This document shows positions 32,822-41,461 of a stretch of DNA of 64,000 nt, piece after piece (positions within the stretch are counted from its first letter, which is position 1; each line of letters starts with the position of its first letter). This DNA is from Acinetobacter chinensis (lineage in GTDB: Bacteria > Pseudomonadota > Gammaproteobacteria > Pseudomonadales > Moraxellaceae), in NCBI RefSeq assembly GCF_002165375.2, contig NZ_CP032134.1, forward strand, positions 1,240,001-1,304,000, written 5' to 3'. The translations under genes and the position numbers were made by a program. The notes under the pieces are model-generated. The model worked only from the letters and a program-made list of their open reading frames with translations. It was not told the DNA's origin and did not search any database.

Positions 32822-33721
32822 TCAGCCATTTAAGAAATACCTGGCTTGCGTGGTCAGTAACTGAGTCAGGCTTTGTAATGGTGCAGACTGCTGTTTCCAG
32901 TGATGCCAGTATAAAGGCAGATCAATGCAAAGTTCAGGGGCAATTTCCAGTAATGTTTTATCCTGAAAATATGATTTTGCCTGGTGAAAAGGCAACCAGC
33001 CATAACCCAGTCCCATTGTAACTGCATCAACAAAAGCAGTGGATGACGGTACAAAAAAATGTGGGTATTGCGATGAATGCAATCCAAACTCGCGCTGTAT
33101 GTATTCGGTATGCATTTGATCCTTTGCATTGAAAATAACGGCTGGAGCATCGCGGAGAGTCTCCCTGTGTACGCCGTGGCTAAACCATTGCTGTGCAAAT
33201 TCAGGTGTACAGCAAAAATGATAATGCATGGTGCCCAATGGACTCGCGACACAGCCTTTCATGGCACTGGCTTCAGCACTGACACAGGCATTGACCAGAC
33301 CGGCTTCCAGCAGGTGATGTGTTTCAGACTGATCATCCACATGAAAATGCAATGTGATTTTTTCCTGGATAAGTGTCTGCTTCAGCAGAGGGAGTAACCA
33401 GGTGGCCAATGAATCTGCATTACTGGCAATTTTCAGCTGATAAAAAGCAGAGTCTGAAGACTTTCCCTGTAACTGCTGAGTCAGGTGCTGTTCCATCAGT
33501 TGTATCTGTTGCAGATGCTGCAACAGTTCCTGTCCGGCAGCAGTTACACGGCAGGGACGATCCCGCACGATCAGTACCTGTCCCAGCTGTTTTTCCAGAT
33601 TCTGGATACGTAAAGTCACTGCGGAAGCTGTGATATGCAGTTTGTCTGCCGCCTGCTCAAAACTGCCACACTCTGCAAGTGCCAGAAAGGCTTCACTTTG
33701 CCTGCTTTGTAATATAGACAT
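32822..33721 (-). CDS. ArgP/LysG-type LysR regulator
   Basis: 299 residues, LysR family of the ArgP (IciA)/LysG branch: helix-turn-helix SRQSEAFLALAECGSFEQAA and ITASAVTLRIQNLEKQLGQV, then the effector domain. Members sense lysine or arginine and activate an amino-acid exporter. It diverges from a LysE-family exporter gene with 110 bases between, the standard ArgP-ArgO/LysG-LysE pairing. The intergenic region holds a 9-bp inverted repeat at 33731-33753. Confidence 0.9.
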   Translation of the reverse strand: MSILQSRQSEAFLALAECGSFEQAADKLHITASAVTLRIQNLEKQLGQVLIVRDRPCRVTAAGQELLQHLQQIQLMEQHLTQQLQGKSSDSAFYQLKIASNADSLATWLLPLLKQTLIQEKITLHFHVDDQSETHHLLEAGLVNACVSAEASAMKGCVASPLGTMHYHFCCTPEFAQQWFSHGVHRETLRDAPAVIFNAKDQMHTEYIQREFGLHSSQYPHFFVPSSTAFVDAVTMGLGYGWLPFHQAKSYFQDKTLLEIAPELCIDLPLYWHHWKQQSAPLQSLTQLLTTQARYFLNG

Positions 33722-33730
33722 GACGGGTTT

Positions 33731-33753
33731 TAAACTAAAAAAAATTTAGTTTA
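33731..33753. promoter_or_regulatory. Inverted repeat in the argP/argO-type intergenic region
   Basis: TAAACTAAA and TTTAGTTTA separated by five A's, 9 bases upstream of the LysR start. Size and place suit the autoregulatory/operator site of the LysR protein. Confidence 0.45.
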
Positions 33754-33831
33754 ACTGATATTTATTTAAAAATATTTAATATGATGAAAATTTACGGATA
33801 ATGGCTGCATTGTAAAATTGATGAATTAATC

Positions 33832-34431
33832 ATGTTAAATGCAGTGACTCAAGGCTTTCTGGTGGGGCTCAGCCTGATTGTAGCGATAGGGGCACAGAAT
33901 GCTTTTGTACTCAAACAGGGGCTGAAAAAGCAGCATATTTTCTGGATCTGTCTGGTCTGTGCGCTGTCAGACTCATTACTGATTTTATCAGGGGTTATGG
34001 GCTTTGCTCGGATCATGATTCAGTATCCTGCGGTTGTGCAGATCAGTAAATTTGCAGGTGCTTTGTTTCTGATCGTATATGGCGCACAGCATTTTTATCA
34101 TTCGTTTAAGCATAGTGCTGTGATGCAGGAAAGTGGTATTCACAAGCAGCATTTAAGTGAGTTGTTACTGATCTGTCTGGCTTTAACCTGGCTGAATCCG
34201 CATGTCTATCTGGATACAGTTGTTTTAATTGGTACGGTGTCCACTCAGTTTGTAGGGCAGGAGATGGCTTTTGCAGCAGGAGCAATCACGGCTTCCTGGT
34301 TGTTCTTTTTCAGTCTGGGTTATGCCGCCAGGTGGTTGCAACCTGTATTTACACATCCAGAAGCATGGAAAATACTGGATTTTCTGATAGGTGTTGTGAT
34401 GTGGTCAATCGCAGTTTCACTGCTTATATAA
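33832..34431 (+). CDS. argO: LysE/ArgO-family amino-acid exporter
   Basis: 199 residues, six predicted membrane helices. The family signature GFLVGLSLIVAIGAQNAFVL opens the protein, and ALTWLNPHVYLDTVVLIGTV is the second hallmark. LysE/ArgO proteins export lysine and/or arginine when intracellular levels rise. Divergent from its ArgP-type regulator. Whether lysine or arginine is preferred cannot be told by eye. It ends before a bidirectional terminator. Confidence 0.88.
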   Translation: MLNAVTQGFLVGLSLIVAIGAQNAFVLKQGLKKQHIFWICLVCALSDSLLILSGVMGFARIMIQYPAVVQISKFAGALFLIVYGAQHFYHSFKHSAVMQESGIHKQHLSELLLICLALTWLNPHVYLDTVVLIGTVSTQFVGQEMAFAAGAITASWLFFFSLGYAARWLQPVFTHPEAWKILDFLIGVVMWSIAVSLLI

Positions 34432-34479
34432 ACTCAGTACCTGTATGGAAGGGAACGGTACATCTGCTGAACAGACACA

Positions 34480-34509
34480 AAAAAAGCGAAAGATATTTTT
34501 CGCTTTTTT
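34480..34509. terminator. Bidirectional terminator between argO and bcp
   Basis: AAAAAAGCGAAA paired with TTTCGCTTTTTT around a short loop; T-runs on both strands serve the two convergent genes. Confidence 0.9.
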
Positions 34510-34523
34510 CAGAACTGTAGGGC

Positions 34524-34985
34524 TTATGCGTTTTGCAGAGCTTTTAGATCTTCCAGTACTGCTTCAGCATGACCTGCTGCTTTAACTTTACGGTATTCTT
34601 TCACCAGCTGACCTTGATGGAAAATGAAAGTTGAGCGTTCGATGCCCATGACTTTTTTGCCATACATATTTTTTTCTTTAATCACATCAAAGTGCTTACA
34701 CAGAACTTCTTCTTTATCACTGATCAGATCAATGCTCAGGTTCTGCTTTTCAGTGAAGTTCTGATGAGCTTTGACAGAGTCACGGGATACACCATAAATA
34801 TGGCAGTTCAGTGCTTCAAACTGATCTTTCAGACATGAAAAACCAACTGCCTGAGTGGTGCAGCCTGGGGTATTGTCTTTGGGGTAAAAATAAATAATCA
34901 ACCATTCGGCAGCTGATGTTGCTAGATTGATTTCTCCATTTGTTGTTGGAAAAATTTGATCTGGAAGTTGAATGCTGTCAGACAT
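34524..34985 (-). CDS. bcp: Thioredoxin-dependent peroxiredoxin (Bcp/PrxQ)
   Basis: 153 residues. YFYPKDNTPGCTTQ carries the peroxidatic Cys42. In E. coli Bcp the resolving cysteine is five residues further; here that position is Val47, and the nearest cysteine is Cys51 (VGFSC), with another at 61. The enzyme may use an alternative resolving cysteine or the 1-Cys route. It reduces H2O2 and organic peroxides in the cytoplasm with thioredoxin. AAGGAT is 7-8 bases before the ATG. Confidence 0.92.
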   Translation of the reverse strand: MSDSIQLPDQIFPTTNGEINLATSAAEWLIIYFYPKDNTPGCTTQAVGFSCLKDQFEALNCHIYGVSRDSVKAHQNFTEKQNLSIDLISDKEEVLCKHFDVIKEKNMYGKKVMGIERSTFIFHQGQLVKEYRKVKAAGHAEAVLEDLKALQNA

Positions 34986-35160
34986 ATAAATAATCCTTCA
35001 TGTTCATTTTGACGATGAATGAATGCTAAAAGTATTTTTCAGAACCAAGAATATCATCTTTATATGAAAAATTGCTTTGAAGTGGCATTGTTCATACATG
35101 ATGTATTTTGAGTTTATTCAGGTTTAAACGGATAGGCAGTGAATACCATGTGCTTGAGCA

Positions 35161-35192
35161 TAAAAAAGCCCGCATTCTGCAGGCTTTTTTAT
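35161..35192 (-). terminator. Terminator after the queC operon
   Basis: AAAAAAGCC/GGCTTTTTT stem around CGCATTCTGCA, following the stop at 35203 on the minus strand. Confidence 0.85.
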
Positions 35193-35202
35193 ATTTGAAC
35201 AC

Positions 35203-35622
35203 TTAGTTTTTCGCTTGTGCAGCCTGAGCAGCTTTCATTGCTTCTTCAGTCAGGTTTTTCAGTTTACCTGTTAACTGAGGACCAAAGCATGCCTGTAAAT
35301 CTTTATTCTGTTTCTGTACAAAAGCTAAAGTTGCAGGGCTTTTCTTCTGATTGATTGTGCTTTGAATTTCCCATTTCTGAGCATTGGTCAGACGGCCATC
35401 CGCTTCAACAGCACATGAACAGTATTTACTGACTTCAGCAGCAGAAAGTTTTTTGCCTTTAGCTGTTTCATCTTTACAAACATTAATCAGCGCTGCTTTT
35501 ACATTGGAGCTTTTATAAGCTTCCTGCAGTTTATTGGATTCTGCTGCATGAGTCGCAGTTGCAAACAGAGCGACAGTTGAAAAACAAGCAGACATAATAA
35601 TGTTTGATTTTAAAATATTCAT
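35203..35622 (-). CDS. Small exported four-cysteine protein, function unknown
   Basis: 139 residues from ATG 35622, chosen because an AAGGTAG ribosome site precedes it and a signal peptide follows directly (MNILKSNIIMSACFSTVALF ending ATHAAES). The mature ~115 residues are mostly helical with four cysteines (NVC, YCSC, QACF), likely two disulfides in the periplasm, and an Ala-rich tail. No family recognised with certainty. It starts 13 bases after the queC stop, so the two are probably co-transcribed, although no link to queuosine synthesis is evident. Confidence 0.8.
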   Translation of the reverse strand: MNILKSNIIMSACFSTVALFATATHAAESNKLQEAYKSSNVKAALINVCKDETAKGKKLSAAEVSKYCSCAVEADGRLTNAQKWEIQSTINQKKSPATLAFVQKQNKDLQACFGPQLTGKLKNLTEEAMKAAQAAQAKN

Positions 35623-35635
35623 AAAAACTACCTTA

Positions 35636-36307
35636 TTAATTCGGTATGTAACGAGTCGGGTCCGCAACATCTGCATCAGCAAAACCTTGCTTACGTAAAC
35701 GACAGCTGTCGCATTTACCACAGGCTCGCCCCTGGTCATCTGCCTGATAGCAGGACACTGTATTGGCATAGTCTACGCCATGTTCCATACCTAAGCGAAT
35801 GATATTTGCTTTGGATAAATGTAACAGAGGTGTTTCAAATTTAAGAGGTTTTCCTTCAACACCGACCTTGGTTGCGAGGCGTGCCATGTTGGCAAAAGCG
35901 TCAATAAATTCTGGACGGCAGTCCGGATAACCCGAATAGTCCACAGCATTAATACCAATAACAATTGCTTGTGCATCAAATACTTCTGCCGCTGCCAGGG
36001 CATAAGATAAAAAGATGGTGTTACGGGCCGGAACATAAGTAACAGGAATGCCTTCCTGCTCGTGATCAGGTACTTCAATGTTATGGTCTGTTAATGCAGA
36101 GCCACCCAGGTTACCTAAATCTATATTAATGACACGATGTTCTACACCAGCCTGTTTTGTCAGTGCGCGTGCAGCATCCAGTTCAGTTGTTGAACGCTGA
36201 CCGTACATGAAACTCAGAGCAATACATTCGTAACGAGCCTGCGCCCATGCCAGACAGGTGGTTGAGTCAAGGCCGCCAGATAATAAAACGATGGCACGTG
36301 GGCGCAT
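35636..36307 (-). CDS. queC: 7-cyano-7-deazaguanine (preQ0) synthase
   Basis: 223 residues. N-terminal ATP pyrophosphatase P-loop LLSGGLDSTTCLAWA and C-terminal zinc cysteines in SCYQADDQGRACGKCDSC. QueC converts carboxydeazaguanine, ammonia and ATP to preQ0 for tRNA queuosine. GGAGAT precedes the ATG. queE, which makes its substrate, lies 34 bases upstream on the same strand: a queE-queC operon. Confidence 0.95.
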   Translation of the reverse strand: MRPRAIVLLSGGLDSTTCLAWAQARYECIALSFMYGQRSTTELDAARALTKQAGVEHRVINIDLGNLGGSALTDHNIEVPDHEQEGIPVTYVPARNTIFLSYALAAAEVFDAQAIVIGINAVDYSGYPDCRPEFIDAFANMARLATKVGVEGKPLKFETPLLHLSKANIIRLGMEHGVDYANTVSCYQADDQGRACGKCDSCRLRKQGFADADVADPTRYIPN

Positions 36308-36341
36308 ACTGAAATCTCCAGAAAATTGAAATCAAAAGGGT

Positions 36342-37052
36342 TTAACGACCAGTTTCGTCATTCCACAACAGTTTATGTAACTGTAACTGGAAGCGAACAG
36401 GGAGATGGTCTTCAAGAATCCACTGTGCAAGATCACGGGCAAGCTGAGGCAGTTTTACAGCACCTTTTTCGACAGCAAAAGCAGGGGAAAACCACACTGT
36501 GCTTACTTTTTCATTCAGTTGATACTGTTCGAGCTGCTGTCTGGACCATTCATAGTCCTGACGGTTGCAGATCACAAATTTGATCTGATCATGCTGTGTC
36601 AGATAATCCAGATTACTCAACAGATTACGGTGATCTTCGCCAGAGGTTGGTGTCTTTAAGTCTAAGACCTTAGACACTCGCGGGTCAACCCGGGACACAT
36701 CAAGTGCTCCACTTGTTTCTAAGGAAACTTCGCAGCCGGCATCTACCAGTCGCTGCATCAGAGGCAGGGCATTGGGTTGAGCTAAGGGTTCACCACCTGT
36801 TACACAGATATAAGGTGTTTTGAAATTCAGCGCAGTTTCAATAATCTGATCGAGGGACTGCCGTTCACCACCTTCAAATGAATACGTCGTGTCGCAGTAT
36901 GTACAACGTAAGGGACAGCCCGTCAGACGGATAAAAACAGTGGGTAAGCCGGCAGCGTTGGCTTCACCTTGCAACGAATAAAAAATCTCCGTAATGCGTA
37001 ACCCCGCAGACGGATCAGAAACAGGAATAGCGGAAGATCGGAGCGAATTCAT
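36342..37052 (-). CDS. queE: 7-carboxy-7-deazaguanine synthase (radical SAM)
   Basis: 236 residues from ATG 37052; in-frame ATGs at 37067 and 37082 are alternatives. Radical-SAM CxxxCxxC motif in RLTGCPLRCTYCDTTYSF, with ITEIFYSLQGEA before it and VTGGEPLAQPN after. It turns 6-carboxytetrahydropterin into 7-carboxy-7-deazaguanine. Its partners QueD and QueF are not in this window. Upstream of queC. Confidence 0.94.
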   Translation of the reverse strand: MNSLRSSAIPVSDPSAGLRITEIFYSLQGEANAAGLPTVFIRLTGCPLRCTYCDTTYSFEGGERQSLDQIIETALNFKTPYICVTGGEPLAQPNALPLMQRLVDAGCEVSLETSGALDVSRVDPRVSKVLDLKTPTSGEDHRNLLSNLDYLTQHDQIKFVICNRQDYEWSRQQLEQYQLNEKVSTVWFSPAFAVEKGAVKLPQLARDLAQWILEDHLPVRFQLQLHKLLWNDETGR

Positions 37053-37077
37053 AGCAATATTTACCATACTTCTTAAA

Positions 37078-37115
37078 AACAAAAATCCCCACGGCCATGA
37101 CTGACCGTAGAGATG
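37078..37115 (-). terminator. Terminator of dapD
   Basis: On the minus strand CTCTACGG pairs with CCGTGGGG (two G-U pairs) around a 10-base loop, followed by ATTTTTGTTTTT. It separates dapD from queE. Confidence 0.75.
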
Positions 37116-37151
37116 AGAACTTTACAGTTCCGCAGAAAAGGGTGAAATCAA

Positions 37152-37973
37152 TCAGTCTTCACGAAGAAGTTCGTTCAGGCTGGTTTTAGCACGTGTTTTA
37201 GCATCAACTTTTTTAACAATAATAGCTGCATAAAGATTGCAGGTACCGTCTTTGGAAGGCAGGCTGCCAGAAACAACCACAGAACCGGCAGGTACACGGC
37301 CGTAGTGGATTTCACCAGTTTCACGGTCAAAGATTTTAGTGGACTGACCAATGAACACACCCATTGAAATCACAGAACCTTCTTCGACAATAACACCTTC
37401 AACAATTTCAGAACGCGCACCGATGAAGCAGTTATCTTCAATAATGGTCGGGTTTGCCTGAAGTGGTTCAAGAACACCACCGATACCTACACCACCAGAC
37501 AGGTGAACATTTTTACCGATCTGTGCGCATGAACCAACAGTTGCCCATGTGTCAACCATAGTGCCTTCGTCTACATATGCGCCAATGTTCACATAAGAAG
37601 GCATCAGCACCACATTTTTCGCCTGGAAAGAACCTTTACGGGCAACAGCTGGCGGTACTACACGCACGCCTGCGGCTTTAAACTGTTCTTCAGTCCAACC
37701 GGTGAATTTAGTGTCTACTTTATCATAGAACTGAAGATCACATGATTCGATCGGCTTATTGTCATTTAACTTAAAAGACAGCAGCACTGCTTTTTTAAGC
37801 CATTGATGAACAATCCATTCACCATCAATTTTTTCTGCTACACGAAGTGCACCGTTATCAAGTCCAGCAATAGCCTGCTCAACTGCCTGACGGATTTCAG
37901 CAGGGCAATCAGCCGCTGTGAAATTTGCACGGTCTTCAAACGCCTGTTCGATGATAGTAGAAAGCTGAGTCAT
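37152..37973 (-). CDS. dapD: Tetrahydrodipicolinate N-succinyltransferase
   Basis: 273 residues. Left-handed beta-helix enzyme of the succinylase branch of lysine/diaminopimelate synthesis. Visible: RVVPPAVARKGSFQAKNVVL, PSYVNIGAYVDEGTMVDTWA, GSCAQIGKNVHLSGGVGIGG, and hexapeptide repeats ending with GVFIGQSTKIFDRETGEI. It succinylates tetrahydrodipicolinate using succinyl-CoA. Single gene with terminator downstream; an AAGGAC ribosome site precedes the ATG. Confidence 0.96.
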   Translation of the reverse strand: MTQLSTIIEQAFEDRANFTAADCPAEIRQAVEQAIAGLDNGALRVAEKIDGEWIVHQWLKKAVLLSFKLNDNKPIESCDLQFYDKVDTKFTGWTEEQFKAAGVRVVPPAVARKGSFQAKNVVLMPSYVNIGAYVDEGTMVDTWATVGSCAQIGKNVHLSGGVGIGGVLEPLQANPTIIEDNCFIGARSEIVEGVIVEEGSVISMGVFIGQSTKIFDRETGEIHYGRVPAGSVVVSGSLPSKDGTCNLYAAIIVKKVDAKTRAKTSLNELLRED

Positions 37974-38284
37974 GGTCGTCCTTCCAAAAAAATTTTCAAG
38001 ATTTTACACTAAATTGTGACGGAGATAGATGAAAAAACCACAGAAGATCGAAAAAATATAATCAAGCCAGGTTGATTTATCCTGTATTTACAGCATGTTT
38101 TTTCTTCATTATTTAAAACCTGTTCTAAAAAACAGGTGATTTTTCAAGCGGAAAAGTGAAATTGTATCAAAAAATAACAAAAACTAAGCAAAATTTGAAT
38201 AAACAGTGATCAGGTTCTGCATTATAGTTCGCCATATAGAAAAACCAGTAATAAGTTTAAAAACCTTTTTTGAGGAGAAACACA
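37974..38284. other. Divergent promoter region between dapD and carO
   Basis: 311 bases without a gene, AT-rich toward carO. It contains a hairpin ACCTGTT/AACAGGT (38118-38137, 6-base loop) followed by GATTTTT, and the carO leader with GAGGAG before the ATG. A possible carO -10 lies near 38220-38228 (CATTATAGT), but its -35 is not convincing. Confidence 0.55.
38118..38137. promoter_or_regulatory. Inverted repeat upstream of carO
   Basis: ACCTGTT-ctaaaa-AACAGGT, perfect 7-bp arms, followed by GATTTTT on the plus strand. Either a terminator-like structure or a regulator site between the dapD and carO promoters. Confidence 0.4.
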
Positions 38285-39028
38285 ATGAAAGCTTTACGTA
38301 CTCTTTTAGTTGTATCCGCTTTAACAGCAGCTGGCACAGCAATGGCTGATTCATCTGTAGTGAAAGATGGTTATCAGTTTGCACCAAACCAGCTTGTTCC
38401 AACAGGTGTACGTGCTGAAGTTGGTACAACAGGTTATGGTGCTGCATTCCTTTGGACTGCTAACCCATACGTAGGTCTTGCGCTTGGTTATAATGGTGGC
38501 GACATTTCATGGTCTGACGATCTGTCTATTGACGGCACTAAATATGACATGGATATGGACAACAAACTTGCATATTTAAATGCTGAGATTCGTCCTTGGG
38601 GTGCCAGCGACAATGTATTGGCTCAAGGTCTGTATGTTGCAGCAGGTGTTGGTTATGTTGATAACGAATACGGCCTGAAAAAATCACTGCACAATTCAAA
38701 TGACGTGATTAAAATTGATGGCAAAAACTACAATGCTCCATCTGGTAGCGGTAGCATCCAGGGCTCAATGAACTATGATAACCAGTTTGCTCCATACGTT
38801 GGTTTAGGTTTTGCACCTAAAATCAACAAAAACTTCGGTTTATTCGGTGAAATTGGCGCATACTATACAGGTAATCCATCTGTAAATCTGACTGCAACTG
38901 GCTTGAAAGAAGTTGGTGGTACTGGTACTGGTGCTGAAGCAGCGGATCGTCTTGAAGATAAAATCCGTAACAAAGATAAATATGAATGGTTACCAGTTGG
39001 TAAAGTTGGTGTGAGCTACCACTGGTAA
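38285..39028 (+). CDS. carO: CarO, outer-membrane channel of Acinetobacter
   Basis: 247 residues from ATG 38285 (GAGGAG 6-7 bases upstream). Signal peptide MKALRTLLVVSALTAAGTAMA, then the CarO mature start with RAEVGTTGYGAAFLW, NPYVGLALGYNGGDISW and the C-terminal EWLPVGKVGVSYHW ending in aromatic W. CarO is a small beta-barrel found in Acinetobacter; its loss is linked to carbapenem resistance and it has been tied to basic amino acid (ornithine) uptake. Length equals the known protein. The central loop (~120-160, 205-230) is the variable part between species. This gene is a strong genus marker. Confidence 0.95.
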   Translation: MKALRTLLVVSALTAAGTAMADSSVVKDGYQFAPNQLVPTGVRAEVGTTGYGAAFLWTANPYVGLALGYNGGDISWSDDLSIDGTKYDMDMDNKLAYLNAEIRPWGASDNVLAQGLYVAAGVGYVDNEYGLKKSLHNSNDVIKIDGKNYNAPSGSGSIQGSMNYDNQFAPYVGLGFAPKINKNFGLFGEIGAYYTGNPSVNLTATGLKEVGGTGTGAEAADRLEDKIRNKDKYEWLPVGKVGVSYHW

Positions 39029-39052
39029 GTTCAACACTGATTCATTCAGTAT

Positions 39053-39079
39053 AAAAAACGGGCTTTGGCTCGTTTTTTT
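39053..39079. terminator. Terminator between carO and the FadL-like gene
   Basis: AAAAAACG (39053-39060) and CGTTTTTT (39071-39078) around GGCTTTGGCT; serves the convergent pair. Confidence 0.85.
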
Positions 39080-39093
39080 ATGTCTGCAGTTTA

Positions 39094-40302
39094 TTAAAAA
39101 TGAAAGCCTGTTTTAAAACCATAAATAATGGCGTGGTTATTTTCAGCTTCAGATAAAGAGGCGATTACATTTGAATCTGTACTTTTTTGTCTGGAAGCTT
39201 TTCTGAATCTGATGTAATGCAGTCCAGCTGCGAGAAAGATTTTTTCATTGTAATGATAGATCAATCCTCCTCCAATGCCCAGATAGCCATTACTTGGGTT
39301 GAGTGTGGATAATGAATCATCTGTCCCAGAATCCCATGACAGCTCGTGTGCAGTGGACCAGTCTGAATTCCACTTGTGTATCAGACCTGCTTTGGCAGAC
39401 AGCTGATTCTGATTGTACTGAATCATGCTGACGTTTTTTAATGAGGAATCGTAGACTGAGTAAGCATTCAGAACCTCTTGAAAGGTTGGTGGCTGAACAT
39501 AAAAGTCTTTCCATTCCACCCATCTTAGTGATGCATAAATGAGATCGGTTGTACTGACCGCAGTCTGAATATCAAAATTGACGGATTGAGGTGTTTTGAC
39601 GGTGGTCTTACCTGTCAGTGTCACTGGTGTGGCTATGGGCAGCTGTTCCTGAACATCAAAAGTATGTTTGACAGGAGAGCGGTAACTGAGACTGGTTCTG
39701 AATGCAATTTCAGGAATCTGATAACTGAGCCCAGCCAGCCAGCCCATTGAAAAATCCTGCTTCAGGTCAGAGGTGTATCCGTTCAGTAAATAATAGTTCT
39801 GTCCGCCCAGTTCAACCTCTCCTTTCAGCGTCTGTAAGACTGGACCTGCAAAAAAGTTCCAGTGAGCATCTGGCTGATACCCAACAGGAATGCTGATATT
39901 GTTACTGTCAAATTTGACCCTGACGGATTCAATATCTAAAGGCCCGATGACAGTTTCTGGGCGGTAACGATAGTCCAGATCAGTTCCAAAAGGTTTGTCA
40001 AACAGGAATCCGACGGATAGATCAGGACGTAGTTGTAGTTTTACTGCCCCTGTAATGAAAAGATAGTTTTTGTTGACAAGGTTTCCAGTGGAAAAGTCTG
40101 AAATACCAATCTGTGCGAGGGAATCCTGATTTTGCACCTGACCTGAAATGTCAGCTTTAAGCTGTGCAATCCCAAGTTCTGCATAATTCTCTGACTCAAG
40201 AAAAGGCATGATTGTCTGGCTTGATTTTTCCATACCCGCTGAAAACGAAGTCTGTGCGAACAACAGTAAAACTCCAGACACAGCAAGTGCTGAAATATTC
40301 AT
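39094..40302 (-). CDS. FadL/TodX-family outer-membrane transporter
   Basis: 402 residues. Signal peptide (MNISALAVSGVLLLFAQTSF) and a 14-strand barrel of the OMPP1/FadL family: ISIPVGYQPDAHWNFFAGP, GWLAGLSYQIPEIAFRTSL, YRSPVKHTFD, WRVEWKDFY-like region and terminal IIYGFKTGFHF ending in Phe. Such porins pass long-chain fatty acids or other hydrophobic compounds across the outer membrane. The N-terminus is somewhat shorter than classical FadL. No catabolic genes lie beside it, so the substrate is unknown. Confidence 0.83.
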   Translation of the reverse strand: MNISALAVSGVLLLFAQTSFSAGMEKSSQTIMPFLESENYAELGIAQLKADISGQVQNQDSLAQIGISDFSTGNLVNKNYLFITGAVKLQLRPDLSVGFLFDKPFGTDLDYRYRPETVIGPLDIESVRVKFDSNNISIPVGYQPDAHWNFFAGPVLQTLKGEVELGGQNYYLLNGYTSDLKQDFSMGWLAGLSYQIPEIAFRTSLSYRSPVKHTFDVQEQLPIATPVTLTGKTTVKTPQSVNFDIQTAVSTTDLIYASLRWVEWKDFYVQPPTFQEVLNAYSVYDSSLKNVSMIQYNQNQLSAKAGLIHKWNSDWSTAHELSWDSGTDDSLSTLNPSNGYLGIGGGLIYHYNEKIFLAAGLHYIRFRKASRQKSTDSNVIASLSEAENNHAIIYGFKTGFHF

Positions 40303-40445
40303 GTGTAGACCCCGGCGATGTGATTAATTAATTATTTTTGGAGGAATTTTGATAAATCCGAATGTAATGTATTGTAATTCTCATTTCGGTACAAGATGAA
40401 GCATGATTGGATTTACTGGTGAATATGATTGATTTTATTAATATT

Positions 40446-40482
40446 ATAAAAAAGGACAATAATGCTGTTCATTATTGTCCTT
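40446..40482 (-). terminator. Terminator of the cys gene cluster
   Basis: AAGGACAATAATG (40452-40464) pairs perfectly with CATTATTGTCCTT (40470-40482) around CTGTT; on the minus strand a U-run follows. Just downstream of the cysB stop. Confidence 0.92.
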
Positions 40483-40488
40483 AAGTTT

Positions 40489-41412
40489 TTAGTCTTCAGG
40501 ATATGCGACTTTTTTCAGGGCTTTAATATCTGCTTCTGGTGAGCACAGAGAGATAAATTCATAGCCATAGCCACGCAGCAGATGACCTTTACGGACTGCA
40601 ATCCAGGTTGTATTGACCCCAAAAATATCTGTTGGAATCTGTTTCAGACGGTAGTCACGCTCTTTGTCATAGGCGACAGCATTGACAATACCCACACCCA
40701 TGCCAAGTTCGACATAGGTTTTGATGACATCGGCATCCAGAGCAGACATGACAATATCTGCATCTACGCCCGCGTCTTCAAATGCTTTATCAATTTTGGA
40801 ACGTCCTGTAAAACCACCATGGTAGGTAATAATTGGGTGTTCAGCGAGATCTTCCAAGCTGATATTGTCTTTGGTCGCCAGAGGGTGGTGTTCAGGAGTA
40901 ATGATGCTGTGCTGCCATTGATAATAAGGCACACTGGCAAGATTTTCTTCTGTGGTTAATGATTCGGTTGCAATCCCCAGATCGGCCTCACCCAGTAACA
41001 GCATTTCTGTGATTTCCACAGGGCTTGCCTGTTGTAAAATCAGATGAACTTTTGGAAACAGTTTTTTGAATGCATTGACAATAGGTGGAAGCACATAACG
41101 TGCCTGCGTATGTGTCGTGGCAATGGTCAGTGTACCTTCATCCACTTTGTTGAAGTCATCTGCCAGGCGTTTGATGTTGTCTGCATCGACCAGCATGCGT
41201 TCAACTATGCCGAGCAGCGACTGTCCTGGTTCTGTCAGACCCAGTAAGCGTTTACCTTTACGGACAAACAGCTGTACGCCCAGTTCATCTTCGAGGTCTT
41301 TGATATGTTTACTGACGCCTGACTGAGATGTATAGAGTGCTGCCGATGCTTCTGTCAGGTTAAAATTCTGACGCACTGTTTCCCGTATAATTCTTAGTTG
41401 TTGGAAATTCAT
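40489..41412 (-). CDS. cysB: CysB-type LysR regulator of sulfur assimilation
   Basis: 307 residues from ATG 41412 (MNFQQLRIIRETVRQNFNLT); a longer frame to 41457 is unconserved. CysB hallmarks: NLTEASAALYTSQSGVSKHI helix-turn-helix, RKGKRLLGLTEPGQ, TTHTQARYVLPPIVNAF and ITYHGGFTGRSKIDKAF in the effector domain. CysB, with N-acetylserine/O-acetylserine, activates sulfate uptake and reduction genes. It lies 49 bases downstream of cysA as the last gene of the sulfate transport cluster, so regulator and target share a transcript. Confidence 0.93.
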   Translation of the reverse strand: MNFQQLRIIRETVRQNFNLTEASAALYTSQSGVSKHIKDLEDELGVQLFVRKGKRLLGLTEPGQSLLGIVERMLVDADNIKRLADDFNKVDEGTLTIATTHTQARYVLPPIVNAFKKLFPKVHLILQQASPVEITEMLLLGEADLGIATESLTTEENLASVPYYQWQHSIITPEHHPLATKDNISLEDLAEHPIITYHGGFTGRSKIDKAFEDAGVDADIVMSALDADVIKTYVELGMGVGIVNAVAYDKERDYRLKQIPTDIFGVNTTWIAVRKGHLLRGYGYEFISLCSPEADIKALKKVAYPED

Positions 41413-41461
41413 AATTTTATTACTCTGGTTGGATGGGGGAGTTGCCCCCATCGGCATATTT

